DNA of 39,197 bases. Source: Streptococcus sp. 68. GTDB lineage: Bacteria > Bacillota > Bacilli > Lactobacillales > Streptococcaceae. Both the position numbers and the translations under genes were made by a program. Where the stretch lies: positions 9,504 to 48,700 of the forward strand of contig NZ_VMMX01000015.1 in assembly GCF_013277415.1 (NCBI RefSeq), given 5' to 3'. The notes beneath the pieces were generated by a model that ran no database searches, was not told where the DNA came from, and worked only from the letters and a program-made list of their open reading frames with translations. How positions within the stretch are numbered: position 1 is the stretch's first letter; the number at the start of each line of letters is the position of its first letter. Positions 29,559-37,841 of the stretch are shown one piece after another.

Positions 29559-30044
29559 TTAATGTGATTGGCTTTCCAGCATTTCCACATAGTCAATCGC
29601 GACACAGAGGGAAATGACTAGGTCTGCATAAGCATCCTCAAGAACCGTTACGGTATAGGTAGAGGTCAGATGGAAGAGTTCCTTCTTAATTTCCGCAATC
29701 AGCTGATCGCGATCATCCAGCAATTTGAAATCCAAATCCCAGATATTGCCCTCGATACGAAGACCTAGATTATCAAACTCATACTTATCTCGCCAGAAGG
29801 TCAACTTCTTACGAATGACAAAACTCGAGCCATCCCTAAGCTGAATCTCAAAACGAGGAAGCAAGGTCAAGATTTCTTTACTGATCTGACTGACTTGTTC
29901 ACCAGCCACATCATAGATGGTAAAAGTTTTGGGAATCTTAAAAAATGATCCCTCCACCTGATAGGCGATTTCTCCCCTGTCATCCTTGATAGCGAAGCGT
30001 TCGCCTCCAAGACGAAACTTTTGTTTGACAAGAAATGTTTTCAT
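29559..30044 (-). CDS. LURP-one-related / YxjI-like protein
   Basis: 161 residues from ATG 30044 (GGAGG five bases upstream). The TTG at 30056 overlaps that site. No signal or clear span. The sequence is beta-rich: MKTFLVKQKFRLGGERFAIKDDRGEIAYQVEGSFFKIPKTFTIYD..., the fold pattern of the LURP-one/tubby-like YxjI group. Function in bacteria is not established. It is the first gene after the T-box and so is expressed with alaS when uncharged tRNA-Ala builds up. Why this protein is tied to alanine starvation is unclear. Confidence 0.75.
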   Translation of the reverse strand: MKTFLVKQKFRLGGERFAIKDDRGEIAYQVEGSFFKIPKTFTIYDVAGEQVSQISKEILTLLPRFEIQLRDGSSFVIRKKLTFWRDKYEFDNLGLRIEGNIWDLDFKLLDDRDQLIAEIKKELFHLTSTYTVTVLEDAYADLVISLCVAIDYVEMLESQSH

Positions 30045-30060
30045 CAACACCTCCAAAAAT

Positions 30061-30237
30061 CAAAAGACAAGCTCATATCACGAAGGGCGAAAAACCGCGG
30101 TACCACCTTCATTCAATGAACTTGTCATTCTCTTGTTCTTATGCAATTGTTAAATTGAGTAGCATGACTTTCTAGCTTAGATGGCTCGCAGCACCGCCAT
30201 TTCTCTGGACTAAGACAAGAGAAAATCAATTCTCAAC
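30061..30237 (-). ncRNA. Alanine T-box leader riboswitch
   Basis: On the minus strand the T-box core AAGGTGGTACCGCGG occupies 30095-30109. Base of stem I pairs UUGAG with CUCAA. A GCU alanine triplet (30161-30163), followed by a purine, sits directly before the CUCAA strand where the specifier belongs. The terminator helix GACAAGTTCAT (30116-30126) / ATGAGCTTGTC (30066-30076) has 11 pairs with one G-U and is followed by TTTTG. Uncharged tRNA-Ala should favour the antiterminator and read-through into the LURP-one-like gene and alaS. Confidence 0.88.
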
Positions 30238-30243
30238 TTTCTT

Positions 30244-30272
30244 ATTATAACGTTTTTTTAAGTTTGCGTCAA
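30244..30272 (-). promoter_or_regulatory. Promoter of the T-box/alaS transcript
   Basis: Minus strand: -35 TTGACG (30267-30272), 17 bases, -10 TATAAT (30244-30249), almost consensus. The start is expected near 30237. Confidence 0.85.
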
Positions 30273-30402
30273 CTGGAAATGATTCCTATTTAAATAACCC
30301 ATTCCCTACATCTCAGATTACTTTTTCAGAATATACTTTTTCTTACTGCCATTTTTCTTTTTATCCCAACTTTTATCCCAAGTTTTTGAATATTTCATAA
30401 TA

Positions 30403-30435
30403 AAAGACACCAAATTATTTAATTTTGGTGTCTTT
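30403..30435 (-). terminator. Terminator after the secreted protein/micropeptide pair
   Basis: AAAGACACCAAA (30403-30414) pairs perfectly with TTTGGTGTCTTT (30424-30435), and on the minus strand TTTTATT follows. The stretch between this and the T-box promoter (30273-30402) holds no gene I can see. Confidence 0.8.
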
Positions 30436-30462
30436 ATCTGCTCTCTAAATATTTTAAATTGT

Positions 30463-30552
30463 TTATTTCTTAAGATTTTTTACTATTAAAAAAATGATGA
30501 TTAGAAAGAGAGTTATAGTAAGAGCGACTGTCATCAAACCAAACATTCCCAT
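30463..30552 (-). CDS. 29-residue membrane micropeptide
   Basis: ATG 30552 begins two bases after the stop codon of the secreted protein (TAA, A, ATG). The product MGMFGLMTVALTITLFLIII continues with FLIVKNLKK: one hydrophobic helix and a short basic cytoplasmic tail. The ribosome site would be GGTGAAG at the end of the upstream gene, consistent with coupled translation. It may stabilise, export or neutralise the upstream protein, act as a small membrane toxin or regulator, or be a chance frame. I do not recognise a family. Confidence 0.5.
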   Translation of the reverse strand: MGMFGLMTVALTITLFLIIIFLIVKNLKK

Positions 30553-30553
30553 T

Positions 30554-31087
30554 TTACTTCACCAGTGTAACTAGATAGTCTGCGTCGAGCTCTGCTCGAA
30601 GAGCTCCGTCCCAACTTGGGCCGTTAATCCAAGGAACACTGAGTTGAAATGTGAAATATGCTGTTGCTCTCCTATTACTTTCATGCACTAAATTTGCGGA
30701 GTTTGTGCCTACTAGATGGAAATACCATAAATCATATGCGCTGGTAATGTTACGAGTATCTATTGTGATATAGAAGCCACAGTTAAATATCCCGCGTCTG
30801 TAACTTATATGATAAGTTCCGTTACTAGCTTTTTCACTACCAACTTGTGCCCATCTAAAACTGGTTCTAGGTCTGTCAGCAACCTTTGTAACGGTAATTA
30901 CATTTTCTTCCCCAGAATTATCTGTAAATACTTGTGTAGCAGAATCCCCGACTTTCATTACTAAAGATGTTCTTGTTTCATAACTACCGTTATTGTCAAT
31001 ATTTTCATCTGCCTTTGTAGTTGAAAATGTTGTTAAAAACAATAAACTAGCAACTGCTGTTAAGAAAATCATAAACTTCTTTTTCAT
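30554..31087 (-). CDS. Secreted protein of unknown family
   Basis: 177 residues. A clear signal peptide (MKKKFMIFLTAVASLLFLTTFSTTKA) probably ends after TKA, giving a mature part of about 151 residues beginning DENIDNNG. The mature part is aromatic- and Ser/Thr-rich, mostly beta by pattern, with one cysteine (IFNCGFYI) and tryptophans in the distal half. It has no LPXTG, choline-binding repeat, lipobox or recognised catalytic motif. A perfect AGGAGG site precedes the ATG, and a strong promoter lies at 31160-31187, so it is probably expressed. With the micropeptide after it, a bacteriocin-like or matrix role is possible but unproven. Confidence 0.8.
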   Translation of the reverse strand: MKKKFMIFLTAVASLLFLTTFSTTKADENIDNNGSYETRTSLVMKVGDSATQVFTDNSGEENVITVTKVADRPRTSFRWAQVGSEKASNGTYHISYRRGIFNCGFYITIDTRNITSAYDLWYFHLVGTNSANLVHESNRRATAYFTFQLSVPWINGPSWDGALRAELDADYLVTLVK

Positions 31088-31159
31088 GATTTATTCCTCC
31101 TATCTTTTTTAAAAGCATAGAATATTTAGAGAGTTTCTTGTGTTTGTGTTTACGCTTAC

Positions 31160-31187
31160 ATTATACCATAAAATATTGTTATTGCAA
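31160..31187 (-). promoter_or_regulatory. Promoter of the secreted protein gene
   Basis: Minus strand: -35 TTGCAA (31182-31187), 16 bases, -10 TATAAT (31160-31165) with TGG extension. The leader is about 65 bases. Confidence 0.75.
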
Positions 31188-31204
31188 AGAAAAAGAGTTA
31201 AAAA

Positions 31205-31230
31205 AACGAACCAGCTCTAACTGATTCGTT
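31205..31230 (-). terminator. Terminator after potD
   Basis: Minus strand AACGAATCAG / CTGGTTCGTT (10 pairs, one G-U), six-base loop, followed by six or seven T. Ends the murB-potABCD transcript. Confidence 0.88.
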
Positions 31231-31246
31231 TCGTGACTGCTAACTC

Positions 31247-32317
31247 CTACTTCCGATACATTTTAAACTGCAGGAAGAGGTCGCTATATTTTCCTGTCCA
31301 TTTATGGTCAAATTTTTCATAAACTTCTAGGTGTTTCATGGTCTCAGCATCTGGATAGAAGGCCTTGTCTTCTTTTTTCTCCTCTGGGAGCAGTTCCTTA
31401 GCTGGTAGGTTTGGTGTTGAATAGCCGACATACTCCGCATTTTTCAGAGCATTTTCAGGTTTCAACATAAAGTTGATAAAGGCATAGGCTGCGTCTTGGT
31501 TTTTGACTGTTTTGGGAATGACCATATTGTCAAACCAAAGGTTGCTGGCCTCCGTCGGAACCACATAGCGTAGATTTTCGTTTTTTTCTAGCATTTGACT
31601 GGCTTCTCCAGAGAAGGTCACACCGATTGCAGCATTATTCTGAATAATGTAACCCTTCATCTCGTCCGCCACAATAGCCTTGATATTTGGAGTGAGCTTG
31701 TAAAGCTTATCCACTGTCTCTTCCAACTGTTGGGTATCCTTGGAGTTGAGGCTGTAACCGAGGGAATTGAGACCCAGACCCAGCACCTCACGCGCCCCAT
31801 CAAAGAGCATGATAGAGTTCTTATACTCTGGTTTCCAGAGGTCATCCCAATGCTCAGGCGCTTCATCTACCATGGTTTCATTGTAGACAATACCCAAGGT
31901 ACCCCAGAAGTAAGGGATGGAGAATTTATTGCCTGGGTCAAAGGACTGGTTGAGGAACTCTGGTCCAATATTTTCAAGACCTTCAAGTTTTGAATAATCA
32001 AGCGGAACTAAGAGATCTTCGTCCTTCATCTTGTTAATCATGTATTCACTAGGGATGGCAATATCGTAGGTCGTTCCACCCTGCTTAATCTTGGTATACA
32101 TGGCTTCGTTGGAGTCAAAGGTCTCATACTGGACTTGGATGCCTGTTTCTTCTGTGAATTGCTCCAAGAGTTCTGGATCGATGTAGTCCCCCCAGTTGTA
32201 GATAACCAATTTTTGACTATCTCGACTATTGATTTTACTATCTAAATGCGTCGCAATTCCCCACAAGACCAGGATAATCGCAGCAATTCCTGCTAAAAAT
32301 GAATAGAGTTTTTTCAT
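31247..32317 (-). CDS. potD: Spermidine/putrescine-binding protein
   Basis: 356 residues. Extracellular solute-binding subunit of the PotABCD polyamine importer. The N-terminal hydrophobic stretch (LYSFLAGIAAIILVLWGIA) has no lipobox cysteine, so it is probably held by an uncleaved or conventionally cleaved signal. The mature part begins KLVIYNWGDYIDPELLEQF, the typical PotD start. The ligand pocket residues should include the NWGDYI and PYFWGTLGI segments and the acidic positions in AREVLGLG-like regions. It overlaps potC by ATGA. Confidence 0.94.
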   Translation of the reverse strand: MKKLYSFLAGIAAIILVLWGIATHLDSKINSRDSQKLVIYNWGDYIDPELLEQFTEETGIQVQYETFDSNEAMYTKIKQGGTTYDIAIPSEYMINKMKDEDLLVPLDYSKLEGLENIGPEFLNQSFDPGNKFSIPYFWGTLGIVYNETMVDEAPEHWDDLWKPEYKNSIMLFDGAREVLGLGLNSLGYSLNSKDTQQLEETVDKLYKLTPNIKAIVADEMKGYIIQNNAAIGVTFSGEASQMLEKNENLRYVVPTEASNLWFDNMVIPKTVKNQDAAYAFINFMLKPENALKNAEYVGYSTPNLPAKELLPEEKKEDKAFYPDAETMKHLEVYEKFDHKWTGKYSDLFLQFKMYRK

Positions 32318-33087
32318 GCTTGCTCCTCCTTCTCACGTGAGATAAAGTAATATCCAACAACTAGGATAATACTAAAGAGAAAGACAAGGGCAGACAGGGC
32401 ATTGATTTCTAGCGAAATCCCCTTACGAGCACGAGAATAAATCTCGACTGACAGGGTTGAAAAGCCATTTCCCGTTACAAAGAAGGTCACGGCAAAATCA
32501 TCTAGCGAATAGGTGAAAGCCATGAAATAACCTGCAATGATAGACGGAGTCAGGTAAGGAAGCATGATTTCCTTGAACATCTGAAATTGACTGGCCCCCA
32601 AGTCATAAGCCGCATGAATCATATCTCCATTCATTTCCTTGAGACGAGGCAAGACCATCAAGACGACGATAGGAATGGAAAAGGCCACATGACTAGATAG
32701 AACGGTCAAAAAGCCAAGTGAAAACTTGAGTTGGGTAAAGAGAATCAAGAAGCTGGCACCAATCATAACATCAGGCGCAACCATGAGGATATTATTGAGT
32801 GATAGAAAGGCTTCCTGGTATTTCTTACGAGACTGGTAGATATAAATAGCTCCAAAAGTCCCGATAATGGTCGCAATCAAGGCTGACAGAAAGGCCAATA
32901 AAAAGGTCTGGGTCACAATCAACATAAGGCGACCATCGCCAAACATGGTTTTAAAATGGCTCAAGCTAAAGCCTGTAAAGCTATTCATGTCATTGCCTGC
33001 ATTAAAGGCATAGCCAATCAGGTAAAAAATCGGCAGGTAGAGGACAAGAAAGACCAGTCCTAGATAAAGGTTGGCAAATTTTTTCAT
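32314..33087 (-). CDS. potC: Spermidine/putrescine permease PotC
   Basis: 257 residues from ATG 33087 with AAAGGAG upstream. The frame is open to 33114 but that part lies within potB. Six membrane spans and the binding-protein-dependent transport signature around residues 160-180 (HAAYDLGASQFQMFKEIMLPYL, the EAA loop that docks on PotA). It forms the channel together with PotB. It overlaps potB by the ATGA arrangement. Confidence 0.94.
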   Translation of the reverse strand: MKKFANLYLGLVFLVLYLPIFYLIGYAFNAGNDMNSFTGFSLSHFKTMFGDGRLMLIVTQTFLLAFLSALIATIIGTFGAIYIYQSRKKYQEAFLSLNNILMVAPDVMIGASFLILFTQLKFSLGFLTVLSSHVAFSIPIVVLMVLPRLKEMNGDMIHAAYDLGASQFQMFKEIMLPYLTPSIIAGYFMAFTYSLDDFAVTFFVTGNGFSTLSVEIYSRARKGISLEINALSALVFLFSIILVVGYYFISREKEEQA

Positions 33088-33890
33088 CGTTCTCTCCTTT
33101 CCTTGGTCACCCACATGGTGATGAACATGGTCAGGATGAGAATCACACCGATGGTTGAACCCATACCGTAGTTGTCATTGGTCAGGAAGTTCTGCTCAAT
33201 GGCTGTTCCCAGCGTGATAACGCGGTTCCCACCAATCAAACGGGTCAGCATGAAGAGACTCAAACTTGGGATAAAGACCGATTGGACCCCACTTCTCACT
33301 CCGTTCATAGATAGAGGGAAGATGACATGACGGAAGGTTTCCCACTTGGTCGCACCAAGGTCGTAGCTGGCATTGATGAGATTGTTATCCATATCGTCCA
33401 AGATATTGAAAATCGGCAAAATCATAAAGGGAAGCTCGATGTAGCTTGCGACAAAGATAAAGGAGAAATCGGTAAAGAGCAACTGTTGTGAGCCGATTCC
33501 GATAAATTCCAAGAACTGGTTAATAGAGCCATTCTGACCAAAAATTCCGATAAAGGCATAGGCTTTAAGGAGCAAATTGATCCAGGTTGGCAGGATAATC
33601 AGCATGAGCCAGAGTTGACGGTGCTTGAGACGGGTCAAAAAGAGGGCTGTTGGATAGCTGATAAGCAGTGTCACTAGAGTTACAATTCCTGCATAAAGCA
33701 CTGAGTTGAAACTCATTTTGAGATAAGTCAAGTTTTGTGACGCAAAGTAAGATCTATAGTTTTCTAAACTAAACTGGCCTTCGATATTGAAAAAGGATTG
33801 TCCGAAAATCAAGACCAAGGGTGCCAACACAAAGAGGGCAATCCAGAGCATGTAGGGCACTACAAAGAGTTTAGAGCTTGTTTTCTTCAT
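33084..33890 (-). CDS. potB: Spermidine/putrescine permease PotB
   Basis: 268 residues from ATG 33890, which has GAGGAGG nearby. An earlier in-frame ATG at 33911 is inside potA. Six spans with the EAA loop [21 protein letters not shown] around residues 170-190. Heteromeric partner of PotC. It overlaps the end of potA by 20 bases. Confidence 0.94.
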   Translation of the reverse strand: MKKTSSKLFVVPYMLWIALFVLAPLVLIFGQSFFNIEGQFSLENYRSYFASQNLTYLKMSFNSVLYAGIVTLVTLLISYPTALFLTRLKHRQLWLMLIILPTWINLLLKAYAFIGIFGQNGSINQFLEFIGIGSQQLLFTDFSFIFVASYIELPFMILPIFNILDDMDNNLINASYDLGATKWETFRHVIFPLSMNGVRSGVQSVFIPSLSLFMLTRLIGGNRVITLGTAIEQNFLTNDNYGMGSTIGVILILTMFITMWVTKERRER

Positions 33891-35028
33891 CTCTTTCCTC
33901 CTCGATTGCATTGATCAGACCTGCTTCTTGCTCTTCGATTTCCACATATTCTTCGATACGGGCATCGAACTCTTCTTCTGTTTCATTGAGACGCATGATG
34001 TGGATGTCTTCTGGTTCAAAATCCAGACCGATTTCCTCACCCACGATGGCCTTACGGGTTGAGTGGATCATCCATTCATTTCCAAGTTCGTCATAGGCGA
34101 TAATTTCATAGTGCACCCCACGGAAGAGCTGGGTATCGACCTTAACTTGGAGCTTGCCTTCTTCAGGAAGGGTAATACGCAAGTCCTCTGGACGAATAAC
34201 GACCTCAACAGGTTCATTTAGCTTCATACCCCCATCGACTGCTTCAAAGCGTTTGCCGTTAAACTCAACCAAGTAGTCCTCAATCATGGTTCCTGGCAAG
34301 ATATTTGACTCACCGATAAAGGTGGCAACAAAATGGTTAATCGGCTCGTCGTAGATGTCCACAGGAGTTCCAGACTGGACAATCTCGCCATCATTCATAA
34401 CGAAAATCCAGTCACTCATGGCGAGAGCTTCTTCCTGATCGTGAGTGACAAAGACAAAGGTAATGCCCAATCGTTGTTGCAGTTCACGCAGTTCATACTG
34501 CATATCTGTTCTTAATTTCAAGTCCAGCGCTGATAAAGGCTCGTCCAACAAAACCACACGGGGTTGGTTGATGATGGCACGGGCGATAGCCACACGCTGA
34601 CGTTGTCCTCCAGAGAGTTTACGGATGGAACGTTTTTCGTAACCTTCCAACTGAACCATCTTGAGAACTTCCGCTACACGTTGCTCGATTTCTTTCTTGT
34701 CAATTTTACGCAAGCGAAGTGGAAAGGCAACATTTTCAAACACATTCATATGTGGAAACAAGGCATAGGATTGGAAGACAGTATGGACGTCTCGCTTGTT
34801 GGTTGGGATGTCATTGATACGAACACCGTCCAGCAAAATATCTCCTGTCGTCGCATCCAGTAAACCTGCAATAATGTTTAGGATGGTTGATTTCCCTGAA
34901 CCAGATGCGCCTAGAAGGGTATAGAATTTCCCTTCTTCCAACTCAAAGTTGATGTCTTTGAGAACCTTGGTGTTGCTGTCTTCAAAAACTTTTGAGACGT
35001 TTTTGAATTCGATAATTGGTTTTTTCAA
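33871..35028 (-). CDS. potA: Spermidine/putrescine import ATPase PotA
   Basis: 385 residues. Walker [10 protein letters not shown] (about residues 39-47), Q-loop VFQSYALFP, signature [14 protein letters not shown], Walker [13 protein letters not shown], switch His in VTHDQ, and a C-terminal TOBE-like domain followed by an acidic tail ([20 protein letters not shown]). The start is TTG at 35028: the preceding in-frame codons are stop codons, and AAGGAA lies about ten bases upstream. An ATG eight bases earlier is in another frame. The TTG start and long spacing predict modest initiation. Confidence 0.94.
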   Translation of the reverse strand: MKKPIIEFKNVSKVFEDSNTKVLKDINFELEEGKFYTLLGASGSGKSTILNIIAGLLDATTGDILLDGVRINDIPTNKRDVHTVFQSYALFPHMNVFENVAFPLRLRKIDKKEIEQRVAEVLKMVQLEGYEKRSIRKLSGGQRQRVAIARAIINQPRVVLLDEPLSALDLKLRTDMQYELRELQQRLGITFVFVTHDQEEALAMSDWIFVMNDGEIVQSGTPVDIYDEPINHFVATFIGESNILPGTMIEDYLVEFNGKRFEAVDGGMKLNEPVEVVIRPEDLRITLPEEGKLQVKVDTQLFRGVHYEIIAYDELGNEWMIHSTRKAIVGEEIGLDFEPEDIHIMRLNETEEEFDARIEEYVEIEEQEAGLINAIEEERDEENKL

Positions 35029-35040
35029 TTGTCATTTATT

Positions 35041-35187
35041 CCTTCTTTTTCATAGATTAACAGATCAGGGCTCTGTCAGGCCACTACTACCTCGTGTAGG
35101 AGATTGAACTGCCTACATTCTTCTGCACTAACGATAGGCTTTCACCCCCTTTCCATGACATAGCAGCAGCTTTTCAACTACAGCTTC
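35041..35187 (-). other. murB-potA spacer with competing hairpins and a 24-codon frame
   Basis: In minus-strand RNA, GCCTA (35135-35139) can pair with TAGGC (35111-35115), while GTAGG (35112-35116) can pair with CCTAC (35096-35100). The two pairings use the same bases and exclude each other. A third helix TGACAGA / TCTGTTA lies nearer potA. A 24-codon frame ATG 35161 to TAG 35087 (MSWKGGESLSLVQKNVGSSI...) spans the switch, but no ribosome site precedes it. It might be a regulatory leader for pot or just old sequence. Confidence 0.35.
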
Positions 35188-36093
35188 TTACTTGCTTTCA
35201 CCTAAAATACGGACTTCTCTTTCAAGCGTGATACCTGAGTGTTCCTTGACTTTTTCGATAACCGATTGGATCAAGTCCTCGTAGTCTTTAGCCGTTCCAT
35301 CTGCGACATTGATCATAAATCCTGCGTGCTTTTCTGAGACTTCTACGCCACCGATACGATAGCCTTTCAAGCCAGCTTCTGAAATTAACTGACCTGCAAA
35401 ATGCCCGACTGGACGCTTAAAGACCGAGCCACAAGATGGATATTCTAAAGGTTGCTTGAGTTCACGTAGGTGCGTCAAGCGGTCCATTTCTTGCTTGATA
35501 ACCTGATGGGTTCCTGGAGCAAGGGCAAATTTAGCTGACAAGACAATTGCACCAGACTCCTGAATGGCTGAATAGCGGTAACCAAAAGCCAAATCCTTGG
35601 CAGACAGGGTCTCGATTTCTCCATCCTTAGTCAAGACCTTACAAGACTGCAAGATGTGGGCAATCTCGCCACCATAGGCACCTGCATTCATGAAAACAGC
35701 TCCACCGACGCTCCCTGGAATGCCACAAGCAAACTCAAAACCAGTCAAACTATGACGGAGGGCAATGCGAGTTGTTTCAATCAAGTTGGCCCCTGCTTCA
35801 GCTTCGATGGTATAGCCATCAACGGAAACGTTATTGAGCTTGTCACACAAGATGACAAATCCACGAATCCCACCATCACGAACGATGATATTGCTGGCAT
35901 TGCCAAGAACCATCCAAGGGATATTTTCTTGATTGGCAAATTTAACAAGGCGAGCCAACTCAAAACGATTTCGTGGAAAGACCAAATAATCGGCCTCTCC
36001 ACCTACTTTTGTATAACTATAACTATGCAAGGGTTCCTTGAAACGGATATCAATTCCTTCTAAGATTTCAAGCATGTTTTCTTTTACAGACAT
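35188..36093 (-). CDS. murB: UDP-N-acetylenolpyruvoylglucosamine reductase
   Basis: Reduces UDP-GlcNAc-enolpyruvate to UDP-MurNAc in peptidoglycan precursor synthesis. 301 residues: the FAD domain with [19 protein letters not shown] and [27 protein letters not shown], catalytic Arg in GYRYSAI, catalytic Ser in [11 protein letters not shown], and a late Glu in LEREVRI. AGGAAGAG precedes the ATG. First gene of the murB-potABCD unit, with no terminator seen before potA. Confidence 0.96.
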   Translation of the reverse strand: MSVKENMLEILEGIDIRFKEPLHSYSYTKVGGEADYLVFPRNRFELARLVKFANQENIPWMVLGNASNIIVRDGGIRGFVILCDKLNNVSVDGYTIEAEAGANLIETTRIALRHSLTGFEFACGIPGSVGGAVFMNAGAYGGEIAHILQSCKVLTKDGEIETLSAKDLAFGYRYSAIQESGAIVLSAKFALAPGTHQVIKQEMDRLTHLRELKQPLEYPSCGSVFKRPVGHFAGQLISEAGLKGYRIGGVEVSEKHAGFMINVADGTAKDYEDLIQSVIEKVKEHSGITLEREVRILGESK

Positions 36094-36122
36094 GTCACTC
36101 TTCCTTTTACAAAATTCATTCC

Positions 36123-36131
36123 ATTATACCA
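36123..36131 (-). promoter_or_regulatory. Extended -10 promoter of murB-pot
   Basis: Minus strand TGGTATAAT (36123-36131), 30 bases before the murB start. No good -35 is seen. Confidence 0.65.
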
Positions 36132-36181
36132 TTTTTAAGACCATTTGACGACCCTAAAAAAATCTTGGGCTTATTTTAAAC

Positions 36182-36207
36182 AAAAAAAGAGGTTTCCCCC
36201 TTTTTTT
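36182..36207 (-). terminator. Weak terminator at the end of the aldB-yhfC unit
   Basis: Minus strand AAAAAAAG-G-GG / CC-A-CTTTTTTT hairpin with one A-C mismatch and a TTTTTTTG tail. It includes the stop codon of the YhfC-like gene. Confidence 0.55.
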
Positions 36208-36959
36208 TATGATTTTTTGCAAAAGATTGCCTTGGTTCCATAGGCAAGCAGAACAAGTTCAAGTGCTAGGACAACTTCAACCAAGACTGGATTTGTCAAC
36301 CAGCCAACTTGGACTAGAGATGGTGCCAGATCAAAGAAGGCATGTAGGCCATAGGCTGCTAGGAGATAAATCCATTTCTTCTGGCGAACAGCTTGGTAAA
36401 CCCAAACAGTCAAGAGTAATTGGAAACCTAGGGCCAAGATTCGCTCAAAACCAAGCAAATAAATCTGCCAGACTGATAGCGACTGGATAGTTTTCAACAT
36501 ATTTTCAGACAGCAATTGCATGACCTGTGGATTCTGCGTTTGAACTGCTGAGAGAACGATGTAGAGATTGAACAAACTAGCAAGGCCTAGGAAAATCAAT
36601 TCCAAGCCACCATGCCCCAGTCCATAGGCCAAGGCATCTGCCTTTTCCAAACTTCTCTTTTTCTCCAACCATTTGAAGAAAACAAGACGAGCAGTTTCCT
36701 CAAAAAATGCTGCCATGGCTAGGCCATAGATGATATAGACAAGCGGATGATCCTGCAAGAGGGCAACACTACCGTCTTTTTGAGGATGCAAAACCAAGAT
36801 ATGAACCAGTTTTTCCAAAATCTGTGAAGAGACAAAGAAGGCGACAGCCCCCAAACCCAAGACAGCTAGATTGATCTGATATTTCTTTTTGGCATACCAA
36901 ATGCTTCCTAGCAAGAGAGCCAGCAACAGCACCATGGTAATGATAATATGAGTGGTCAT
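36207..36959 (-). CDS. YhfC-family intramembrane protease
   Basis: 250 residues, about seven hydrophobic spans. The family active-site pieces are visible: FFEETARL (paired Glu near residues 87-88), GHGGLELI (His near 115) and a final HAFFDL (His near 211). This is the YhfC/PrsW-related glutamic-type intramembrane protease group. Substrates in streptococci are unknown. AGGAGA precedes the ATG. It lies nine bases after aldB, so the two are cotranscribed. Confidence 0.82.
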   Translation of the reverse strand: MTTHIIITMVLLLALLLGSIWYAKKKYQINLAVLGLGAVAFFVSSQILEKLVHILVLHPQKDGSVALLQDHPLVYIIYGLAMAAFFEETARLVFFKWLEKKRSLEKADALAYGLGHGGLELIFLGLASLFNLYIVLSAVQTQNPQVMQLLSENMLKTIQSLSVWQIYLLGFERILALGFQLLLTVWVYQAVRQKKWIYLLAAYGLHAFFDLAPSLVQVGWLTNPVLVEVVLALELVLLAYGTKAIFCKKS

Positions 36960-36968
36960 TTTCGTCTC

Positions 36969-37700
36969 CTATTCTGCCTTTTCAATATCTTTTCTCATCT
37001 CGTCAACATTGAACTTGGCAAACAAGTATTGACGATCTTGGACTGGAAAACGTTGGTCCAACTGGTCAACAGCTCCCACCTCAATAATGCCTTCCTTGAT
37101 GACAAAGTCCATGACATGCCCACCAAAGGTCAAATCATCTGAAATGAAGTGCAGATGGTAGCCTGCTACACTGACTCCATGAAAAATCTCTGGCGTCCAG
37201 AAACCAACAATGGTTCCTGCCACATTGTCACGACTATATTCCGGTTGATGGGTTGCGACATCAGCAAACTTGGTATCTGGTGTCGACTTGGGAATCATGC
37301 GAACATGCATATGCGAAAATTCCCCACGAATCTTGATAGAGCGGAAAAGATTTTCCCCGTCATAATAAGACTCGATTCGCTCTTCCAATTCCTTGTCCGT
37401 CATCTCAAAGCGCTGGCGGAAAATGACCTCTGCCTGATGCGGTACTACTGCTGCGTAAGGAATAAGGGCATCTGGTGATACTTCTACAATTTCTGGTTGT
37501 TCTCCTGAGCCTTTGGCCTGATAGGCCTTGCCATCTAAGACAATCAATTCTCCATCAATGGAATCCAAGGTTCCCAAACCAAGGTCACCATGCTCTAGCA
37601 ATTCTCCCACTGTCATGGTACCACCATAAAGGCCGGCCATCAAGGCTCCAAGGGTATTGTATTGAAATAATTTCACTGGTTCCTGCACGTTCTTATCCAT
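36969..37700 (-). CDS. aldB: Alpha-acetolactate decarboxylase
   Basis: Converts acetolactate to acetoin, a pH-neutral overflow product, and drains excess acetolactate from branched-chain amino acid synthesis. 243 residues with the zinc-binding GYHLHFISDDLTFGGHVMDF segment (three His, residues about 183-196) and conserved FQYNTLGALMAGLYGG, TLDSIDGELIVLDG near the N-terminus. Start ATG 37700, with AAGAAAG upstream (moderate). First gene of a two-gene unit, divergent from the MocR-type regulator. Confidence 0.95.
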   Translation of the reverse strand: MDKNVQEPVKLFQYNTLGALMAGLYGGTMTVGELLEHGDLGLGTLDSIDGELIVLDGKAYQAKGSGEQPEIVEVSPDALIPYAAVVPHQAEVIFRQRFEMTDKELEERIESYYDGENLFRSIKIRGEFSHMHVRMIPKSTPDTKFADVATHQPEYSRDNVAGTIVGFWTPEIFHGVSVAGYHLHFISDDLTFGGHVMDFVIKEGIIEVGAVDQLDQRFPVQDRQYLFAKFNVDEMRKDIEKAE

Positions 37701-37738
37701 TCACTTTCTTGTCTGTTATTCTATAAATCTTACTCCTA

Positions 37739-37767
37739 AGTATACCACATTTGCCCCTGGATGTGAA
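37739..37767 (-). promoter_or_regulatory. Promoter of aldB
   Basis: Minus strand: -35 TTCACA (37762-37767), 17 bases, -10 TATACT (37739-37744) with TGG extension. Confidence 0.75.
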
Positions 37768-37787
37768 CGAGAGAAACACTCTAAACA

Positions 37788-37815
37788 TTGCCAAGAAGGA
37801 AAAAAAAAGGTACAA
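37788..37815 (+). promoter_or_regulatory. Promoter of the MocR-type regulator
   Basis: -35 TTGCCA (37788-37793), 16 bases, -10 TACAAT (37810-37815), back-to-back with the aldB promoter (20 bases between the two -35 boxes), an arrangement that would let one bound regulator control both. Confidence 0.7.
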
Positions 37816-37841
37816 TGTAACAAAATCAAGGGAGGTCTGGA

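Noticed and set aside
30554..31087. Calling the secreted protein a lactococcin-972-type bacteriocin
   Set aside because: Length, residue pattern and the lack of adjacent ABC export genes do not match, and only the signal peptide and small neighbour are reminiscent.
31595..31993. 132-codon plus-strand ORF inside potD
   Set aside because: Antisense shadow of a conserved gene. No promoter or ribosome site is visible.
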